A DNA stretch of 64,000 bases from Cryptomeria japonica (taxonomy: Eukaryota; Streptophyta; Pinopsida; Cupressales; Cupressaceae): NCBI RefSeq assembly GCF_030272615.1, contig NC_081413.1, forward strand, positions 564,262,010-564,326,009, written 5' to 3'. Shown one piece after another: positions 1 through 10,803 of the stretch (positions are counted from its first letter, which is position 1; every line of letters begins with the position of its first letter). Made by a program: the position numbers and the translations under genes. The notes under the pieces were generated by a model. It saw nothing but the letters and a program-made list of their open reading frames with translations, searched no databases and was not told the origin of the DNA.

Positions 1-107
1 ATTACAACTAGCAATTGCATCTTGGTGTGCAGAGGGTACATCAAAAAAGTGTGGCAGGTTAGGAAATTTTTTGGTTTTGTGTAGTACACAAGGTCAATTG
101 GTAGGCC

Positions 108-409
108 ATTTAGCAAGTGATGTTGTGTGTGCAACAAAATTCTAAATGGAGAAGTGATCACTTCAAATGAACTATGCATTCACTTATAGGGGTCCAAGAA
201 TGATTGAAACAAAACCTTTGAATTAGGAAGATAATAGGACTCTTTTACCAATAGGCTCATTTAGCAAGTGATGTTGTGTGTGCAACAAAATTCTAAATGG
301 AGAAGTGATCACTTCAAATGAACTATGCATTCACTTATAGGGGTACAAGAATGATTGAAGCAAAACCTTTGAATTAGGAAGATAATAGGACTCTTTTACC
401 AATAGGCTC
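108..409. repeat. Two-copy direct tandem duplication, about 151-bp unit
   Basis: Two adjacent copies (about 108-258 and 259-409) both run from 'tttagcaagtgatg' to 'accaataggctc'. By eye they differ at only a couple of positions, for example gggtccaag versus gggtacaag and gaaacaaaa versus gaagcaaaa. The near-identity indicates a recent duplication. No coding potential is seen. Confidence 0.9.
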
Positions 410-419
410 GTGTTATGTT

Positions 420-1065
420 TGCAATAGGGAGAGAGGGAGAGATAAATGGGGAAGAGTGAGAGAGAGATGGAGGGGGTAAAGAGATTGAGACAAGGGATAG
501 GGATAGTGAAGAAGATAGTTATATCTAGATGGAGATGGAGATGGAGATGGAGAGAAATAGAGGAAAAGATAAAATGAGAGAGGAGAGATGGATAGATAGA
601 GATGGAAGAGACAAATATATATAGAGAGAGGAGGGAATAAGAGAGGGAGAGATAGAAAGATAAAGATAAAGAGATAAGAAGTGATATAGAGAGAGAGGGA
701 CAAAGAGGGAGAGATAAAGGGGTAGAGAGAGATGGATAGATAACAAGATAGATATAGATAGAGAGGAAATAGATATAGATGTAGAGGTATATGAAGAGGG
801 AGGGAGAGAGATGGATGGGTAGGAAGAGGGGGAGAGAGGAAGATAGAGGTAAAGATGTTCATAGGGAGAGAGGATGGGGAGAAATAGATAGAGAGATAGA
901 GGTAGAGGGAGAGTTAAATATAGAAAGAGATAGAGAGAGATAGAGAGTGGAGAGAGAATAGGAAAGAGATAGATAGAGACAGAAGAGGGGGGGGGGGGGG
1001 CGAGGGAGAGAGAGATAATGAGATATATAATTATATAGAGGAGAAGGGAGAGGGAAAGAGAAAAA
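420..1065. repeat. Purine-rich (GA)n/(GGGAGA)n low-complexity tract
   Basis: About 640 bases are almost pure purine on the plus strand, built from degenerate GAGAGG, GGGAGA and GATAGA units, with a G homopolymer near 988-1000. Minus-strand reading frames through it are Ser/Leu/Pro/Tyr-rich artefacts of the repeat and are not genes. Confidence 0.9.
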
Positions 1066-2900
1066 AACTAAATAATTTATCCTTATATTTGTTATAGAAA
1101 TTAATTTTATATGAATAAGTTTCATATCATTTATTTTGTAGATATTGATGTGATCCAATGGAAACATTAATAATAGGCTTCATTATTGCCAATGGAGCAT
1201 TGCTTTTGTTAGATATAAATTTGGCTAATTTGGATACAATTATAGTTTTCTTTATGTGCATGACCACTTGTTTCATTCCTTTCATTAATACACGAGTTTA
1301 AAATTACTTAGGTTGGTCATGATTATTCACTTTTTTCAAACCTTCAAATCATTAATCATAATTGCCCAACCTAAATTAAAAGATGTTTTACAAAAACATT
1401 GAAATAATTTTAGAATTTAAAATAATTATTAATAAGAATTACAATCATAATATAATTGATTAAAATTTATATATATTTTATAATTATTTTGAATTTTGAA
1501 AAAGCAATTTGTCGTATTAATATTTTATATATTAGAACCTTAAAATTTAATACTAATATAATTTTAATTCTATTTAATTTTAACTCGGATTTACAAAATT
1601 CAAGCTTACTTAAACTAATTAAATATATTCTAATTAATTATAACCAGAATTCTACTTTAGATATAAAAAAATGTATACTCATTATCACTTAATCTTCATA
1701 ATTAAAAAAATTATAATAAAACATAATAATAAAAATAACCTGAATCTAACACTTTATTATTATTATTATTTTAATTATATCTATACAATATTCATCGTAA
1801 CTCACCTTTAAATTTATTTTAAATATAATATTAAACTTAACTTCATTCAAATTAGTAAATATAATTATTTAAAATTATCATATAATGTATTATTTTAATT
1901 AAAAATAATAAGAATAATTTTAACTTATTTAATTTAATATTAGTTGTAAATATTTAATTAATTATAATTCAGATCATAAAATTAAATTTCAAATTTTAAA
2001 TTAAACAAATTTTAATATAAAACATAAAATAAATAACTTAAAAAAATAAAAATAAAACTATACATTCACTACTATTTTTTAAACTTAAAGATGCCCTCCT
2101 TTAAAAAAAAAGGTAAATTATTTCATAATGATGAAATTATATTACATATTGCTTTTATATTCTAGTGATTATTATTAGTTTACTATATTCATCATCTTAT
2201 CTTTATTTTATCAACTATTTGAAATTACAACTTGAAATTATATTGATATATTATATTATTTCAATATTGTATAATATAAAGGAGGCAAGAGTGAGATATA
2301 TAAATAGAAAGGGAGAAACAATGAGTTATTGTGTGTGAAAGAGATATGAGATAAACGCCAAATGTACTACTAAAGTGAAAAATTATGATCCTTTTACAAG
2401 TCTTATGTTAGATTATAAAATTATCTTTCTTTTCATTATTTGTTTCATTTCTTTCTATCTAACTATAAACTTACCCCTCTCTAATTAGTACTTCTAATTA
2501 TGTGAATTCACTACTTAAATATTGTCATTATAAAAATATTAACTAATAATTCTTAATTTAAATATTCAAAATGATTATATACATGTTAAAATAAATATTA
2601 ATTAGAATGGAAGGTATAATATAATTTACTAAAATATTTATAGTTATTTCATAATTATTGTAAAACTTCAAATAATAATTAATAAATTATAATTTATATT
2701 TAATATATTTTCAAATCTTAAAATTAAATAATTATTTTGTTAAAATAAAATTATATAATTTTAATTGTAATTTTAAACAAAAACTTAATTTTAATTAATT
2801 GAATTTATTTTAATTATTTATAATCTTATTAAAATTTAATTTAAAATATATATAATTACATATAATTTAATCTATATAATTATAATATTAATTAACAATT
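1066..2900. other. AT-rich spacer
   Basis: The stretch is dominated by TTAATTA, AATAAT and ATATA strings with no sustained coding signal, no structured RNA and no recognisable element termini. The short open frames are Ile/Asn/Leu/Lys-rich, as expected from base composition alone. Confidence 0.7.
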
Positions 2901-2984
2901 TAATCTTAAATGTATTTTTTATTAGTCTTTGGACATGTTGTGTCGCGGTTAAAACACTTTGTTGGTGAAGTGGCCACCATGGTT

Positions 2985-3150
2985 CCTGTTGGGCCTTTGT
3001 GCTCACAAGGCTTTGTGCCTTCACTGGGTCGTTGTGCTCGCGGATTTGAACAAGTGAAGTGTGGGGATTGGGCCTTTGTGCTCACAAGGCCTTGTGCCTT
3101 CGCTGGGCCGTTGTGCTCGCGGATTTGAACAAGTGAAGTGTGGGGATGAG
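2985..3150. repeat. GC-rich two-copy tandem duplication, about 80-bp unit
   Basis: The string running from 'gggcctttgtgctcacaagg' to 'gaagtgtgggga' occurs twice back to back, first copy from about 2990 and second from about 3069. It forms a GC-rich island in AT-rich DNA. The flanking 'gtcgcggttaaaac' and 'ggttcatagctcc' faintly resemble pol III A and B boxes, so a SINE-like origin is possible but unproven. Confidence 0.75.
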
Positions 3151-3159
3151 GTCCCCTAT

Positions 3160-3465
3160 TTGTGGCCTCACTGGTTCATAGCTCCAGGTCAAAAGCGTTT
3201 ACCCCTTATTTAAAAAATAAAAATAAAAAATTATTTTTTATTTTAAAAAAATATAAATAAAATCTTAATTACTTTGACCTTCATCTTAATTATTTTTTTA
3301 TTTTAAGTAAAATCAATTTAAAAAAGTAAAAATTTAACGAGAAATAAGAAACATACAAAGTTACACCCATTCCTTTTAGCATACGTTAAATTTCTCCCTC
3401 ATTTTTACCTCACTTTCACCACATTTTTTACCTCACTTTTGCCACATTTTTTATCCTATGAAAGA
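3160..3465. other. AT-rich spacer next to LINE 3' end
   Basis: A/T homopolymer-rich sequence with no recognisable feature, apart from a short imperfect repeat 'cctcacttt(c/t)(a/g)ccacattttt' at 3408-3450. Confidence 0.5.
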
Positions 3466-3554
3466 AAGAAAGAAAGAAATTTATTTTAATGTCCACGAGA
3501 CTTAACAAAGTCTATGGGACAACACATCAGATCTAATCGATTTCTACAAATCTG

Positions 3555-3785
3555 TCACTTTCTGTGTAAAATGTTGACAAGTGGCCCCAACCTCTCAACA
3601 AAATCCTCGCTCAAAAAATCATACCAAGATCCCTCAGTCAATAATTTATTATACTTGTCCCTAACATCTTTGAAGGCGTCACACTCTAAAATGAAGTGTT
3701 TTTTGGTTTCAACTTTCCGAGATGTGCAAAAAATACACTCTTTCCTCCCAAGTTTCTTTTGGTCTTTTCCAACGACCAGTTTCAC
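3555..3785 (-). pseudogene. LINE C-terminal zinc finger (zf-RVT-like)
   Basis: The peptide contains 'CIFCTSRKVETKKHFILEC', a C-x2-C...H-x4-C arrangement typical of the zinc-binding region at the very C-terminus of plant LINE ORF2, followed by 'DAFKDVRDKYNKLL'. It stays open to a stop at 3555, next to the element's 3' tail, as expected for the end of ORF2. It is separated by a frameshift from the upstream part. Confidence 0.8.
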
Positions 3786-4625
3786 TACGGAGCTGATGAG
3801 AGTTAGTTCTTAATTGAGCAATAATACACTTAACTTTCCACGAAATATTAGCCCTTATATAAGTTTTTTGATGATGATCAAAAGTAGGATTGAACTCTGT
3901 GATATAATATTTTTTATTTCTCGCTAACTCATTACCCCAAGCCCACTTGTGAAACTTATCCATAACAAAAGCCTTTATCTCTTTACTATTTGTGGGGCAC
4001 GAATTTAGGTAGATATTCCATTTAATATTTTGTTGCATCCAAGTCTTCTTTTGCACAAGGTGTCATTGAAAACCATCTTAGGCCATCTACCTTCCTCCAT
4101 TTGCCCAATTCTTTTGAGATACCTAATGAGAAAAACCATAGCAATAGTTTCAATAGGAGCAGCCCCATTCTCACTCAACATGATATCATAAGGAACTGTA
4201 TTTTTAATCTTGAACGTGCTTGTTATCAAGCGTTTTTGGATTTGCTCGATTTGCTTCCACTGTGTACCTGAAGTGCTGCTGGCCCATAATTCACAACCAT
4301 AAAGAATAACACGAAGAACTAAAAGCCCAAAAGGAGTTTGGGAGGCCTTCCAATCCCAAAGCTCCACTTCTCTTCATCTGTTCTGAAGAGCATACCAAGC
4401 TTTCCAACCACCTAGGATTCTCTTCTTCCTACAACCATCCCAATTTAGATTTTTGTTGAAGTCAATCCCAAGATATTTATAGTCTGAAACTTCTTCAAGA
4501 ATACTGCCTTCAAAGTAGAACTTATGTTGGTTTTGTTTCCGCTTATTAGAGAAAACCATGATTTTTGTCTTGTTGATATTGACTTCCATCCTGACTGTTC
4601 TGCAAAAGTGCTCCAAAGCATACAA
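3709..4625 (-). pseudogene. LINE reverse transcriptase, C-terminal part (broken)
   Basis: This fragment would have belonged to the reverse transcriptase that copies LINE RNA at the target site. Visible motifs in order are 'VNINKTKIMVFSNKRK' and 'YKYLGIDFNKNLNW' (end of palm/thumb), 'LRVILYGCELWASS' and 'WKQIEQIQKRLI', followed by 'LSENGAAPIETIAMVFLIRY'. These are the conserved downstream blocks of plant LINE pol proteins. The catalytic YxDD block would lie upstream and is absent. The pieces are in different frames (breaks near 4370 and 4050-4010), so no single protein can be made. Confidence 0.85.
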
Positions 4626-4639
4626 ATATTTTTTATTTA

Positions 4640-5575
4640 CTTCCTGCTCCAGTGTTTAAAAGAGACGAACACCTAGACAGTTTAAAATATTGAAACTTGA
4701 AGAGGACATCTTTAAAAAAAAGTTAAAACAGAAGATTTGGTGACGTTTACCTGGCAAACAAAAATGGCACAGACTCCGCCATAGAAGACAAAATTTATTA
4801 CCGTTCAATGAAAATCAAAGGCTGGCATGCCTTCAATTGTCTTGCATTGAATTCAAAACATGTCAACCGTTGGCAATTTAAAATATTGAAACTCGAAGAG
4901 AACATCTTTAAAAAATATTTTTATTTACTTCTTGCAACAATGTTTAAAAGAGATGAACACCTAGACAATTTAAAATATTGAAACTTGAAGAGGACATCTT
5001 TAAAAAAAAGTTAAAAAAGAAGATTTGGGGACGTTTACCTGGCAAACAAAAATGGCACAGACTCCGCCATAGAAGACAAAATTTATTACCGTTCAATGAA
5101 AATCAAAGGCTGCCTTCAATTGTCTTGCATTGAATTCAAAATATGTCAACTATTGGCAATTTAAAATATTGAAACTCGAAGAGGACATCTTTTAAAAAGA
5201 AGTTAAAAGAGAAGATTCGGTGAAGATTCGGTGAAATTTACTTGGCAAACAAAAATGGCACGGACTCCACCATAGAAGACAAAAATTATTACCGTTCAAT
5301 GAAAATCAAAGGTTGGCATGCCTTCAATCGTCTTGCATCAAATTCAAAACATGTCAACTGTTGGCAGTTTAAAAATTTGAAACTCGAAGAGGACATCTTT
5401 TAAAAACAATTAAAAGAGAAGATTCGTTGAAGATTTGGTGATGTTTACCTAGCAAACAAAAATGGCATGGACTCCACCATAGAAGACAAAATTTATTACT
5501 GCTCAATGAAAATCGATGGTTGGCATGCCTTCAATCGTCTTTCATTGAATTCGGAACATGTCAACCATTGATTGT
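4640..5575. repeat. Four-copy tandem repeat, about 200-290 bp unit
   Basis: The block 'ggcaaacaaaaatggca(c/t)' recurs at about 4753, 5040, 5241 and 5449, each time followed by 'gactcc(g/a)ccatagaag' and a diverged 'caatgaaaatc'. Each copy is preceded by 'gaaactcgaagaggacatct'. Spacing is about 287, then about 200 and 208 bp; the first interval contains an extra partial unit. No coding content is seen. The array begins where the truncated LINE ends. Confidence 0.85.
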
Positions 5576-5963
5576 ATCAATTAGCTCATCTCATTCAAAT
5601 AAATAATGCCTTTCGCGAAATTACAAAAACATGCAAGCTAAGTATCACAGAATATATCACAACAAATGATTGGCAATGGACCATTAATGGAATCCCTGAT
5701 AATTGTTAGAAGTTGACAACCATCAACTACAAACAAATGGCAGTGGATAATATTAATATTGTCCATAGACATCTTTCAAAAGCAAACTAATCACAATCCC
5801 AAGGTGCATAATATATGTGTTTGCAAGGCAAAACAAAGGATATTAGTCAATTCACAAACATGAATTAAATAAATTTATATCTTCCAAATCTTCTCTGCTT
5901 AAGCCAATATAATAGCAAATAAAGTTTAAACGCCAGTTCTAGTTTGGTGCTTGTTATTGTAAG
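5576..5963. other. No feature recognised
   Basis: Ordinary AT-rich sequence between the tandem repeat and the copia-type LTR. No open frame of note and no repeat boundary can be seen on either strand. Confidence 0.4.
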
Positions 5964-7303
5964 TGTTGTCATTGATGTCAATTGCAACTGGTAATGAAGC
6001 AATAATTGCAACCGGTAATGAAGCTGTTAAAAGCAACCGGTAATGAAGCTGTTAAGATCAACCAATAACTCTAACCAGTTGAGAAGCAGAACACTAACCG
6101 ATAGAGCTTGGAGATCGGTTGTGATGATTTATGTTCGCATGATGATCGGTCATGAAGATGCCACGCAAGCATGTTGCACATGATGAGTTTCTAGATGGTT
6201 TTGGCGCGTAAAAGATAACCTTATTTTGGGAATGATCAAATGCATAGTATGAAGTGACAAACACGTGATGTGTTACAAGATTCAAAGTGTGGTGATCCAA
6301 GAGCGGTTGTAGATGCCTAGAAGAATGTAAAGTTGATTGCAATGTAATCTAATAGTCAAGACTGAACCGATGTCTTTGTAATCTCTATGAGAAGTTTAGT
6401 GTTTGTGTTGTGTTACTGACCTAATGTATTTGCTTATAAGGTCGATGATTTGATTCAATGAGTTGTTGGCAATTTGATAGTGTGTGAAAGTGATTGTTGT
6501 CGAACCAGGAGTTGTGTCTGCAAAATGATGTGAAGGCGGATAGGAGCGGTAAAGGATCTGATTCAACAAGGAAGTGTTATTTCCAGATCGGTCAAAGAAC
6601 TTCTTGTTCTCTAACCATTACAACAGTTTTGAAATCCCCTCACGAGGTAAGCTCTAACAGGCTTGTTGTTGAAATCCTCTAACCAGGTGATCCATTAGCT
6701 TGGATTTGAAATCCTCCATTGAGGTTACCTTTAACAGGGTATTTGTAGTCAATCCCTTAATTGGGTAGTCCTTAACCCGATCTGTTCCTAACAAAAAATT
6801 ATTGTATAAGCTTCTAGCCAGGCTTGGCTCCTAACAAAGCGAACTTTAGAAGAGTTCAAAGAATACTTGTGGGTATTCATCCCCACCGTGGTTTTTCTCA
6901 TTTGGGTTTCTACGTGAAAAATCATTGTCAAGTGGTGAATGATTTTATGATGTGTTTTTGGTATAGTTGATATGAATGACTAGTAAATCTACATAGATAT
7001 GTTTAAATGATTGGAAATGATCTGAAATATGTTATTACTGGTATTAGTGAAGTGGTTTAAGGTTTTGGTCAAATGGTATTTAAGTTTCAGATCTGTTGCA
7101 TTATATCACTGAAGTATTAGGTCAACCAGTAAGGTTTAACAGTGCAGCTGCAGATTTGTTAAAGTGACTAAACCGATAAACGTTGTGAGTTGATTCTAAG
7201 TTGAAAATAAGTTTGGTGGAAATTCAGTTGATTTTCTAACTACTGATTCACCCCCTCCCCCCCTCTTAGTAGTTTAGTAGTTGACTGGATTTTTATAGTT
7301 TCA
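5964..7303 (+). mobile_element. Copia-type LTR fragment or solo LTR
   Basis: It starts with TGTTGTCATTGATGTCAA and later contains 'ccccaccgtggtttttctca', 'tttgggtttctacgtg' and a final 'attcaccccctcccccc'. This is a recurrent layout of large plant copia LTRs. The same landmarks recur in the same order at 52.3-53.65 kb. The 3' boundary is approximate, no target duplication was found, and no internal coding part adjoins it. Confidence 0.6.
5980..6068. repeat. Short tandem repeat, three copies of a 26-30 bp unit
   Basis: 'aactggtaatgaagc', 'aaccggtaatgaagctgtta' and again 'aaccggtaatgaagctgtta' follow one another, with a decayed fourth 'aaccaataac'. The repeat lies inside the U3-like start of the LTR fragment. 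Confidence 0.8.
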
Positions 7304-8015
7304 TCATATTATCAATTAACATAACACACCAAGATATATAATGAATCAAGCATTAAGAAAAACATTCTCAGCTTGAGATGTTCAAGCTTCATCTTTAAAA
7401 TCATTCTAAAATGTAAAAGAAACTTACAAGAGTTGAATATTCTAGTGTTCATTTATATCAAAACTAATTGCAATTTCCTGGTTTAATGGGGGTAAGCTGA
7501 CATTTAACTTCAGAAGTTTAAATAGCACATGATCAAATTTCTTCTATAAATAAGAGCAGGCCCCAAGTGTGAGCAATAGACGTGACATGCTTCATTCTCT
7601 CATTCAGAAGATCAAGTTATAAGTATGGGCTATGGAACTAGATATTTTATCTAAAAATTAGTAAAATCCCTGATGCTGATTGAACCAATCTGTCAATCAG
7701 CAAACAGAAAAGGGGGAAAACTGCAAAGAATGGGCAAGTTAATTTCCTTACAAACAAAACGCTCTCATCTGAGCCCTACTGAAAGCAGATGGCAATTTCA
7801 AAAAATACCTCAGCCCCTATCAACCAAATGCATGCTCATCCCTCTTTGCTCCAAAGAGCTTTAACACAATATTCATCCAATGCCTTAATAGGATCATATG
7901 CAGCCTTAAATGCATGATTGTTACAATTTACAATCTCAAATTAAATTTGAGTTCAATTTCACTTACATCTTCTCTTCAGCTTCTACAATATATGATAATT
8001 ATATCACTGAAAGAG
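7304..8015. other. 3' flank of CWC27 gene
   Basis: Downstream sequence of the minus-strand gene that ends at 8016. It may hold the 3' untranslated region and polyadenylation signal, but I could not place a convincing AATAAA/cleavage site. No other feature is seen. Confidence 0.4.
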
Positions 8016-8834
8016 TCATGTAAGAGATTTTCCAGCCCATTCACGTTGGCGACGCTTCATTTTTGCTTGCATTTTGTTGAACTTTTCTTTACCTTTCTCA
8101 AGAAGTGGATCATGAACCGTATAGGCATCTGGATCATCTTTGGTGGCCATGTCATCCTGTTTCCAAAAAGAGCAAATTATAGAAAAAGAGTTGACAGCCA
8201 ATTTAATGAAGATATGGAAAAGCAATAAATTGTAGACTAGTAATTGATGAAAACTCAACTCAGCAGCTTTCCCTGTGACCATAACGATCAAAGATCAACA
8301 ATTTTTAATGTATCATAATGCACTAAAACATGTTGCAGAAGGAAGCCTGTCTACCTTCTTGGAAGCATCAGACATGAATTTCAACGTATGTAAATGCCAA
8401 CCCATATCATTATCTTCATCATTACTGAGTTCTGATTTATCTGTAGGTAAGTTCTTTGGCTCTCCCAAAAAATTCTTGAATTTCTCAAGTCTTGCCAATG
8501 TCTGAAAAAAATAAAAAATCTAAAGATGTAATGAAAAATAAATAAAATTTATCTACGCATCTAGAATAAGAAGAGATGTACATTTATCAGTCCACTCTAA
8601 ACCACATTTTTATGCTTTACTCTTTTTAAAATACTCACTTCCTCTTCTCGGCCTTGCCGACTTCGCTTTTTCTGTTTGTACATCTGCCGCCTCTGTTCAG
8701 CAGGACCTAGAAGTTGTGCATCTACATCTGCGTTTTCAGCAAGATTAGCCCTGGCTTGTGACCCCAGACCTTTCTTTTTCAAGGTGAGTTTTTCTTGCCT
8801 GGCACCTTGATCATCTGAATCCTCTTTACTGATT
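8016..8834 (-). CDS. CWC27: Spliceosome-associated cyclophilin-like CWC27/CYP57, last three exons
   Basis: CWC27 (CYP57 in plants) is a nuclear, spliceosome-associated protein with an N-terminal peptidyl-prolyl isomerase-like domain and a long charged C-terminal tail. Three minus-strand exons encode the end of that tail: 8834-8639, 8501-8355 and 8156-8016 (stop TGA). All introns have GT...AG borders, and codon phase is kept across them (first exon enters with a split codon, the other junctions are phase 0). Diagnostic blocks are 'EEETLARLEKFKNFL', 'DNDMGWHLHTLKFM', 'DPDAYTVHDPLLEKGKEKF' and a basic end 'KMKRRQREWAGKSLT'. They correspond to the human order LALLKKF...DDEGWMSHVLQF...DTFEIYDP...basic end. 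About 160 residues are present and all are open. The isomerase domain and other upstream exons are not in this window, so the gene either has very long introns or is a 3' fragment. Confidence 0.82.
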
Positions 8835-9964
8835 CTGCAATGTATGTAAAATGAATCTCATTATCACCACTGCTTATTTCACAATTTTCTTGTTTCTAAA
8901 GCTTTGTATATTTACCATTTTGAACTTTAGTTTTAGAGTTCAAATAAAAATAATACTTTGAAACTTGATTGTAAAAAGGTGGGCATTTAAATAGCTATTT
9001 AGAATCATCCCGTCAGTATTCTACAAGATTTTATGCATTGATCGAAGACATGATCTCCAGTGTCCATGTACAAACAAAAATTGGCATGAAAACAAAAACT
9101 GGTAGGAAACAAATATTGGCATTCAAACAAAAACTGTTGATGTGACGGTTAAATATCTTTGTGCCTTTTGACAATGCAATCTTTGTATTAACCAGAACAT
9201 GTTTTAGGATACATGAAGAAAAGCTGCAGGGGGTTTGATTGATTTCAAAATAATGGGTTCAACTTTACAGTTGGAAGACAAAACAAAATTGAGCATTGAC
9301 TTCATCATCTTTGACTTCTTAAGGTGTCGATATACCTGATTAGTATCAACAGATGAAATTGCAATATGACCTGCTGGTAATGAGACTAGTGATCTGATTA
9401 TCTACAGATAAATGTTGCATTGTTCAAATTGTGTACTACAATGGTGTGCAGGTTGTGCACAGATAACGCAGTTTAAAATAGCTATAACAAAGATCAATCC
9501 TAGATAACTACAGCAAGTGGGAGATGATTAATGCAAAACTTGAGAATAATGGAAGCCACAACCACATCACAAATCAGCACTCAAAATCGACAAAAGGATC
9601 AAAGCACTCAAAGCTCTGTATTTTAAGCATCTCATCAGATAGGAAAATGGAACTTAATTCCTGATTGCTCATATGCTTCTTGTATTTTCATTATTTGCTT
9701 AAAGGAAAAATTTAGCATAATGCCATTAAACATAATGGAAACAGTCACATATAAAGAGTTCAGTCACGCATCTGATAGAAGGTAGTGAAATGTAAACCAC
9801 TGAGCCATAAGTTTGATATGCTGAGTGACAAGTCATGTGGAATGTGCTAGGACTCGAGCAAGTCACAGGTATCAGAAAAATCAATAAATAGATATCATGA
9901 GTTCATAAGACTTATGACAGTTTGTCTTGTATGTATTCATGCAGCGAGGTTGCATCAAGAAGAT
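8835..9964. other. Presumed CWC27 intron
   Basis: The sequence upstream of exon 8834-8639 on the minus strand opens with a good acceptor (pyrimidine-rich, TTGCAG). I see no further CWC27 exon in it. No repeat structure was recognised apart from a local 'aacaaaaa(t/c)tggca' motif repeated at 9072-9130. Confidence 0.5.
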
Positions 9965-9981
9965 CATTTCAATCTCCCATT
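9965..9981. repeat. SINE target-site duplication, left copy
   Basis: CATTTCAATCTCCCATT, matched at 10200-10216 by the same 17 bases with one C/T difference. It directly abuts the A-rich 3' tail (minus strand) of the SINE. Confidence 0.85.
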
Positions 9982-10199
9982 TTATTTTATTTGTTATCTC
10001 AAAGGTGTCCCTGTGACTTGGCCTGTGACCATGTTGCCAAGTCAGTCCAGGTAAGGCAAGACTAATCCTTTGGGCCACACAGGGGACCCACCTTGGGCGC
10101 AGCTGGGTAAACCAGCTTTTCCATCCGGACGAGGCTTGAACTTGCGTTGATCATCCGTGTCTTTCAATGGTTGGACCAACTGGTCTACACCCCAGGGTC
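9982..10199 (-). mobile_element. tRNA-derived SINE
   Basis: Read on the minus strand, the element starts GGACCCTGGGGTGTAGACC. It has a pol III A-box-like 'TAGACCAGTTGG', and about 37 bp downstream a B-box-like 'AGTTCAAGCCTC' (consensus GGTTCGANNCC). It ends in an A-rich tail 'AACAAATAAAATAA'. The element is 218 bp long and lies between perfect-but-one 17-bp direct repeats, as expected from LINE-mediated insertion. It was probably mobilised in trans by a LINE. Inserted in the presumed CWC27 intron or gene flank. Confidence 0.82.
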
Positions 10200-10216
10200 C
10201 ATTTCAACCTCCCATT
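10200..10216. repeat. SINE target-site duplication, right copy
   Basis: CATTTCAACCTCCCATT, the partner of 9965-9981 (16 of 17 bases identical). It lies immediately 5' of the SINE start in minus-strand sense. Confidence 0.85.
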
Positions 10217-10605
10217 GTTCATGGTTTATAATTCATGTTTACATCTGTAATAGTTATCTGCTTCTCCTAAGAAAAATTTGTAGATGTATTTCCTAGATTT
10301 GATGTATGCAATAAACAAGATAACTAGCATTTGCTTTGGGCCAAAATTGCTTGGGTGTACATGTCTACTGTTTAACTTCTTTTGGCTGTTCACATACATT
10401 AAGGCCTCATGATCTATAAATAAGAAAACTCCTTAGGCACCAACTAACACCTCCAATGTCTTAGTGCTTGTAAAGTGGCATAAAATTCAACATCATAAGT
10501 AGAATAATTCTTCCTTACCTCATTTAACTTCTCACTGTAAAATGCCATTGGCCTTACTACCTCAATACCGCTCCAACTCCCACATGTGAGGCATCACAAT
10601 CCACT

Positions 10606-10803
10606 TCAAACATGTTGCTGAAATCTAGTATTGCTAGAATAAATGATGGTTTTGTCACCTCCTTCGACAAATGGAAACATTTTGTTGCTTCCCTTTTCCA
10701 CGCATTCTTTCTTCCTTCTGCAATCTGTTATTGGTGCAACAATGCTGCTAAATTTCTTAATGAATTTTCTATTAAAGGTCACTAAACCATGGAAACTTCT
10801 CAC
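10606..10803 (-). pseudogene. Gypsy RT connection / RNase H start fragment
   Basis: The peptide '[20 protein letters not shown]', then 'VAPITDC', matches the conserved post-RT block of Ty3/gypsy polyproteins (R-x-F-L-G-L-x-x-Y-Y-R-R-F-I-x-x-F-x-x-I-A-x-P-L-T). It is one small open piece of the decayed element. The catalytic RT residues, expected at higher coordinates on this strand, are not recognisable. Confidence 0.75.

Larger units (their letters stand above)
3462..4670 (-). mobile_element. 5'-truncated LINE (non-LTR retrotransposon), 3' end
   Basis: On the minus strand, reading from 4.67 to 3.46 kb, fragments of one LINE polyprotein follow in order: the end of the reverse transcriptase/thumb, a linker, and a Cys/His finger near the C-terminus. 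The element ends in a short tetranucleotide tail, (TTTC)n on the minus strand (GAAA repeats at 3462-3478), a usual way for some LINEs to end. The endonuclease and the RT catalytic part are missing, so this is a dead 5'-truncated copy. Internal frameshifts separate the pieces. Confidence 0.85.

Noticed and set aside
413-1167. Minus-strand open frames over 100 codons in the GA-rich tract
   Set aside because: They translate to Ser/Leu/Pro/Tyr runs produced by a purine repeat. No start context, no domain, and all three frames behave alike.
5980-6068. CRISPR-like array of short repeats
   Set aside because: The three units are contiguous without spacers of constant length, and the context is a plant LTR.
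9881-10078. Minus-strand open frame across the SINE
   Set aside because: It overlaps a SINE delimited by target duplications and its tail. No protein similarity.
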